This document shows, in pieces, positions 7,284 to 9,975 of a stretch of DNA of 9,975 nucleotides. The notes under the pieces were generated by a model. That model searched no databases. It was not told the DNA's origin and was given only the letters and a program-made list of their open reading frames with translations. Source of the DNA: CAZFQG01 sp964520785. Its GTDB lineage: Bacteria > Planctomycetota > Planctomycetia > Pirellulales > Thermoguttaceae. The position numbers and the translations under genes were made by a program. Every line of letters begins with the position of its first letter. Within the stretch, counting starts at the first letter, position 1. Location: the NCBI GenBank assembly GCA_964520785.1, contig CAZFQG010000215.1, positions 1-9,975 of the forward strand. Reading direction: 5' to 3'.

Positions 7284-9620
7284 ATGAAACGATTTCTCAC
7301 GGTCTTCTTGATCCTCGTCTTATGCGGTTCTACCGGAACTGCCCGGGCGGAAATCACGCCGAACGATGTTCGCGAGGCCATCGCGAAGGGGGTCCGCTAT
7401 CTCAAGTCGCGCCAGAAGCCGGATGGTTCCTGGGACGACCTCGCGGGGCAACACCTGGCGGGGATGACGTCGCTGTGTACGCTGGCCCTGCTCAATAGTG
7501 GCGTGGATAAGGACGACCCGAACGTCGGCAAGGCCCTGGACTGGCTGCGGAAGACGACCCCGTCTACGACGTACGCGGTGGCGCTTCAGACGATGGTCTT
7601 CTGCAAGGCCGACCCGAAACGGGATATGCCGCTGATCGGCCGGAACGCGGCATGGCTGGAACGAACGCAGAACCGAACGGAAGAACCCCGCGGCGGATGG
7701 GGATACCCCGGAGGAGGCGACAACTCCAACGCCCAGTTCGCCCTGCTCGGGTTGCACGAAGCCGAGCGGGCCGGGGTGGAAATCAACCCTCAGACCTGGC
7801 GGTTAGCGAAGATGCACTGGGAGGCGACGCAAAACCCCAACGGCGGCTGGGGATACCGGGCGGGGCATCCGCCGACCGGAAGCATGACCTGCGCCGGGAT
7901 CGCGTCGATGATCATCACCTCCGGCGCGGTTCGGAAGCCCGGTGCCTCGGTCGTCGGAAATCGTATCGTCTGTTGCGGCCGCGACCGCGGGCCCGACGAC
8001 GCGCGGATCGAGCGCGGCATCCAGTGGTTGGCCAGGAACTTCTCCGTGTCGCGTAACCCCGGACCACGAAATACCTGGGAGTTGTACTACCTTTACGGGG
8101 TGGAGCGGGTCGGGCGGCTCTCTGCGCGGCGGTTCATCGGAGAGCACGATTGGTACCGTGAGGGGGCGGACCATCTCGTCACCATGCTGGGAACCGGCGA
8201 CTACTGGCGAGGAACGTCCATCGAACAGAACGAACTGATCGCCAGCAGTCTGGCGCTTTTGTTCCTATCGAAGGGCCGTCGACCGATCCTGATTTCGAAG
8301 CTTGCTCAAGGAGACGAGTCCAACTGGAATCTTCACGCAAGCGACGTCGCCCATCTTACCCGGTTCGCCGAAGCGCAGTGGAATACCGACATGACGTGGC
8401 AGGTGATCGACTTGCAAGCGGCGGGGCCGGACGACTTGGCCCAGTCCCCGGTCATCTTCCTGGTCGGCGAACAAAACCCGCTGCCGCTGGACGGGGCGCG
8501 CCGCGAGGCACTGGCGCGAAAAATTCGCGGCTACCTGGACCGAGGCGGGTTTCTTCTGGCGGAAGGGTACTGCCAGGAGGCGGGGTTCGACGAGGGATTT
8601 CGCGAACTCATGGCGTTGGCCTTTCCGGAACCCGAATACCGTTTGCGTCCGTTACCGCCGGAACATCCGATCTGGCGGGCGGAGAAGGCGATTCCACCAG
8701 AGCATATCCGGCCGCTCTTGGGAATCGACTACGGGTGCCGGACGAGCGTGGTTTACGCGGCGAGAGAAAAAGGGGCCTCGCCGACTCCTTCTCTTTCGTG
8801 CCTGTGGGAGCTGGCGTACCCGCCGAGGGACACCACCTATGCGAAACCGGTACAGGAGCAAGTAGAGGCCGGGATGTGGACCGGATTGAACATCTTGGCC
8901 TATGCGACCAATCGCGAGTTACGCGGAAAGGAGGAGGTCTTCGCGCAGCGCGGTTCGGACGTCCTGTCGCATGACTCGCGCCGCGGTCGCTTGGACATCG
9001 CTCATATACGGCACGCCGGCGGCTGCCGCGCCGCGCCGAGGGCCCTGGTGAATCTGCTCGAGGCGGCCGAGGAGGAACTCGGAATGCCGGCCGACCGCCG
9101 CCAGCGTTGGATCAGCGCGGCGGACGATGTATTGTTTGATTACCACATGGCGTTCATGCAGGGGAGGACGGCGTTTCAATTCACGCCGGAGGAGCGCAAG
9201 CGTCTGCGGACTTTCCTGGACCGCGGGGGACTGCTCTATGCGAACGCGATTTGCGCGAACGAGGCCTTCCTCGGTTCCTTCCGCCGCGAAATGGCTCGGA
9301 TTTTTCCGGATCGTTCCCTGGAACCGATCCCGCCGGACGACCCGATCTGGACGGAGGAATACGGTGGTTTCGACCTGAGGAAGGTCCGTCGTCGCGTCCC
9401 CCGCCCCGGCACGGCCGAGGAACGGTTGGAGGCCGACGTTCGCGAGAGCCCGCCCATGCTCCACGGCATCAAGCTGGAAGACCGTTGGGCGGTGATCTTT
9501 TCGGACATCGACATCAGTTGCGCGCTGGAAAAGCACGATTCCATGGAATGCAAGGGCTACCTCCGCGAAGACGCCGCGAAAATCAGCCTGAACGTCATCC
9601 TCTACTCCCTGCAGTATTGA
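7284..9620 (+). CDS. Secreted protein with squalene-cyclase/prenyltransferase-like repeats and two tandem DUF4159 domains
   Basis: A 778-residue protein of unknown function. MKRFLTVFLILVLCGSTGTARA is a signal peptide with likely cleavage after 'ARA' (residue 22). Residues about 25-335 are an alpha/alpha toroid-like region with QW-type motifs: 'QKPDGSW' (44-50), a looser copy ending 'GGWGY' (129-141), and 'QNPNGGWGY' (183-191). No DxDD cyclase motif is seen, so a binding role is likelier than catalysis. DUF4159 copy one (about 350-545) has 'YLDRGGFLLAEGYC' (417-430) and 'GIDYGCRTSVVY' (480-491). Copy two (about 567-778) has 'FLDRGGLLYANAIC' (644-657), 'GIKLEDRWAVIFSDIDISC' (728-746) and a closing 'ISLNVILYSLQY'. 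Cysteines C430/C657 and C506/C746 occupy matching places. DUF4159 is related to glutamine-amidotransferase-like folds. The start is fixed by the signal peptide; no Shine-Dalgarno is visible. It is divergent from moxR-DUF58, a neighbourhood common in planctomycetes. Confidence 0.93.
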   Translation: MKRFLTVFLILVLCGSTGTARAEITPNDVREAIAKGVRYLKSRQKPDGSWDDLAGQHLAGMTSLCTLALLNSGVDKDDPNVGKALDWLRKTTPSTTYAVALQTMVFCKADPKRDMPLIGRNAAWLERTQNRTEEPRGGWGYPGGGDNSNAQFALLGLHEAERAGVEINPQTWRLAKMHWEATQNPNGGWGYRAGHPPTGSMTCAGIASMIITSGAVRKPGASVVGNRIVCCGRDRGPDDARIERGIQWLARNFSVSRNPGPRNTWELYYLYGVERVGRLSARRFIGEHDWYREGADHLVTMLGTGDYWRGTSIEQNELIASSLALLFLSKGRRPILISKLAQGDESNWNLHASDVAHLTRFAEAQWNTDMTWQVIDLQAAGPDDLAQSPVIFLVGEQNPLPLDGARREALARKIRGYLDRGGFLLAEGYCQEAGFDEGFRELMALAFPEPEYRLRPLPPEHPIWRAEKAIPPEHIRPLLGIDYGCRTSVVYAAREKGASPTPSLSCLWELAYPPRDTTYAKPVQEQVEAGMWTGLNILAYATNRELRGKEEVFAQRGSDVLSHDSRRGRLDIAHIRHAGGCRAAPRALVNLLEAAEEELGMPADRRQRWISAADDVLFDYHMAFMQGRTAFQFTPEERKRLRTFLDRGGLLYANAICANEAFLGSFRREMARIFPDRSLEPIPPDDPIWTEEYGGFDLRKVRRRVPRPGTAEERLEADVRESPPMLHGIKLEDRWAVIFSDIDISCALEKHDSMECKGYLREDAAKISLNVILYSLQY

Positions 9621-9689
9621 GCCCTCCACCCCCGCGACGCACGGCTTTGGCTAACCCAAGTTCCACACCCGCGACCCTGAAACCCATTA

Positions 9690-9712
9690 TTTCGTAGGCC
9701 CGAGCCTCGAAA
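9690..9712 (-). terminator. 9-bp bulged hairpin downstream of the transposase
   Basis: Plus-strand TTTCG (9690-9694) and AGGC (9696-9699) pair with CGAAA (9708-9712) and GCCT (9704-9707). This gives nine pairs with one bulged T (9695) and loop CCGA. Read on the minus strand it falls about 20 bases after the transposase stop and is followed by TAATGGGTTT, so it could end transposase transcription. It lacks a strong U-tract. A hairpin inside an IS end could also block translation or transcription entering from outside. Confidence 0.4.
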
Positions 9713-9730
9713 GTCTTCACTACATTTCGT

Positions 9731-9975
9731 TCAGTTTCTTATTTGGGTCGGGAGGGAGAGGCCCAGATACTCCAGCAGAATGGCTTGTGTTCGGTCGGCC
9801 GGGTGATACAGCGACGACGGATATCCACCCCGCGACGGGTGGGAAGCACGACGTCGACGAGGCTGATTGTGCCGAGTTCCTCGAAGATTCGACGCGGCTC
9901 GTCGCCGAGGCCGGCGGCCATAGCCATCTCATAGAGACTCTTCCAGAGGACGTAGGCCAGGAAGCAGACCAGAAT
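9731..9975 (-). pseudogene. IS1634-like transposase, C-terminal fragment with an apparent frameshift
   Basis: The frame is open from the window edge and reads 'ILVCFLAYVLWKSLYE', then 'AGLGDEPRRIFEELGTISLVDVVLP' in two stretches, then 'IRRRCITRPTEHK'. This order (hydrophobic 'FLAYVLWKSL', 'AGLGD', 'VDVVLP', 'RRRC..RP') matches the C-terminal end of IS1634-family transposases. After about 9785-9790 the frame turns to 'PFCWSIWASPSRPK' with a stop at 9739-9741. The neighbouring frame instead reads 'AILLEYLGLSLPTQIRN' with a stop at 9731-9733. 'LLxxLGLxLP' is the ending I expect for this family. Moving into that frame needs one missing base restored, for example CAC-C-AAG. The gene is either decayed or affected by a sequencing error. 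The DDE catalytic residues lie outside the window. Confidence 0.7.

Larger units (their letters stand above)
9653..9975 (-). mobile_element. 3' end of an IS1634-like insertion sequence (continues past the window)
   Basis: The minus-strand coding region at the right edge has the C-terminus of an IS1634/IS4-superfamily transposase. The left boundary is not proven. 'AACCCAAGTTCCACACCC' at 9653-9670 is my best candidate for the terminal inverted repeat, because it lies between the transposase end and the preceding gene. The other end is outside the window, so neither the repeat match nor a target duplication can be seen. The element would start about 30 bp after the DUF4159 stop, leaving that gene intact. 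Confidence 0.5.

Noticed and set aside
7320..7332. A possible lipobox (LVLC, Cys14) in the signal peptide of the DUF4159 protein
   Set aside because: The residue before Cys is Leu rather than Gly, Ala or Ser, and a standard 'ARA' cleavage site follows at residue 22.
1..9975. CRISPR arrays, tRNA or rRNA genes, riboswitches, toxin-antitoxin pairs or a defence operon
   Set aside because: No spaced direct repeats, cloverleaf or rRNA-like sequence was seen on either strand. The MoxR-DUF58 pair alone is a housekeeping-type module and lacks the effector genes of known MoxR-vWA defence systems.

Overview
The window is GC-rich and densely coded, and its gene content points to a member of the Planctomycetota. 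The main reasons are a secreted protein joining squalene-cyclase-like repeats to DUF4159 domains beside a moxR-DUF58 pair, the large secreted proteins with carbohydrate-active features, and the scarcity of Shine-Dalgarno sites. No rRNA, tRNA or CRISPR array is visible, so the lineage is inferred from gene families only.

Layout. (1) Bases 2-1999, plus strand: the 3' part of a large protein of unknown function, open at the window edge, with beta-sandwich modules that look carbohydrate-binding. (2) Bases 2000-2201: a convergent intergenic gap with a perfect 8-bp GC hairpin. (3) Bases 7038 down to 2202, minus strand: four genes in a row, namely a MoxR-type AAA+ ATPase, a DUF58 protein with a von Willebrand A-like metal site, a CelD/FemAB-like GNAT acyltransferase, and an exported clan GH-A glycoside hydrolase with a C-terminal Ig-like domain. 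The gaps are 70, 82 and 173 bp. (4) Bases 7039-7283: a divergent control region with an AT-rich core. (5) Bases 7284-9620, plus strand: a secreted 778-residue protein with an N-terminal QW-repeat (alpha/alpha toroid) region and two tandem DUF4159 domains. (6) From about 9653 to the right edge, minus strand: the 3' end of an insertion sequence whose transposase C-terminus resembles the IS1634 family and carries an apparent one-base frameshift.

How the genes may work together. MoxR and DUF58 proteins are an established pair: the ATPase is thought to act as a chaperone or metal-insertion factor for vWA-domain partners. In planctomycetes the pair commonly lies near DUF4159 proteins and membrane-anchored vWA (BatA-like) proteins. 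Here the DUF4159 protein is divergent from moxR, no BatA-like gene follows DUF58, and the next two genes look like polysaccharide-modifying functions. My inference is an envelope or extracellular-polysaccharide module in which the ATPase/vWA pair was joined to an acyltransferase and a glycosidase. The sequence shows the gene order but not a functional link. The strongest unusual points are the double DUF4159 architecture, the atypical cargo downstream of moxR-DUF58, and the frameshifted IS end.
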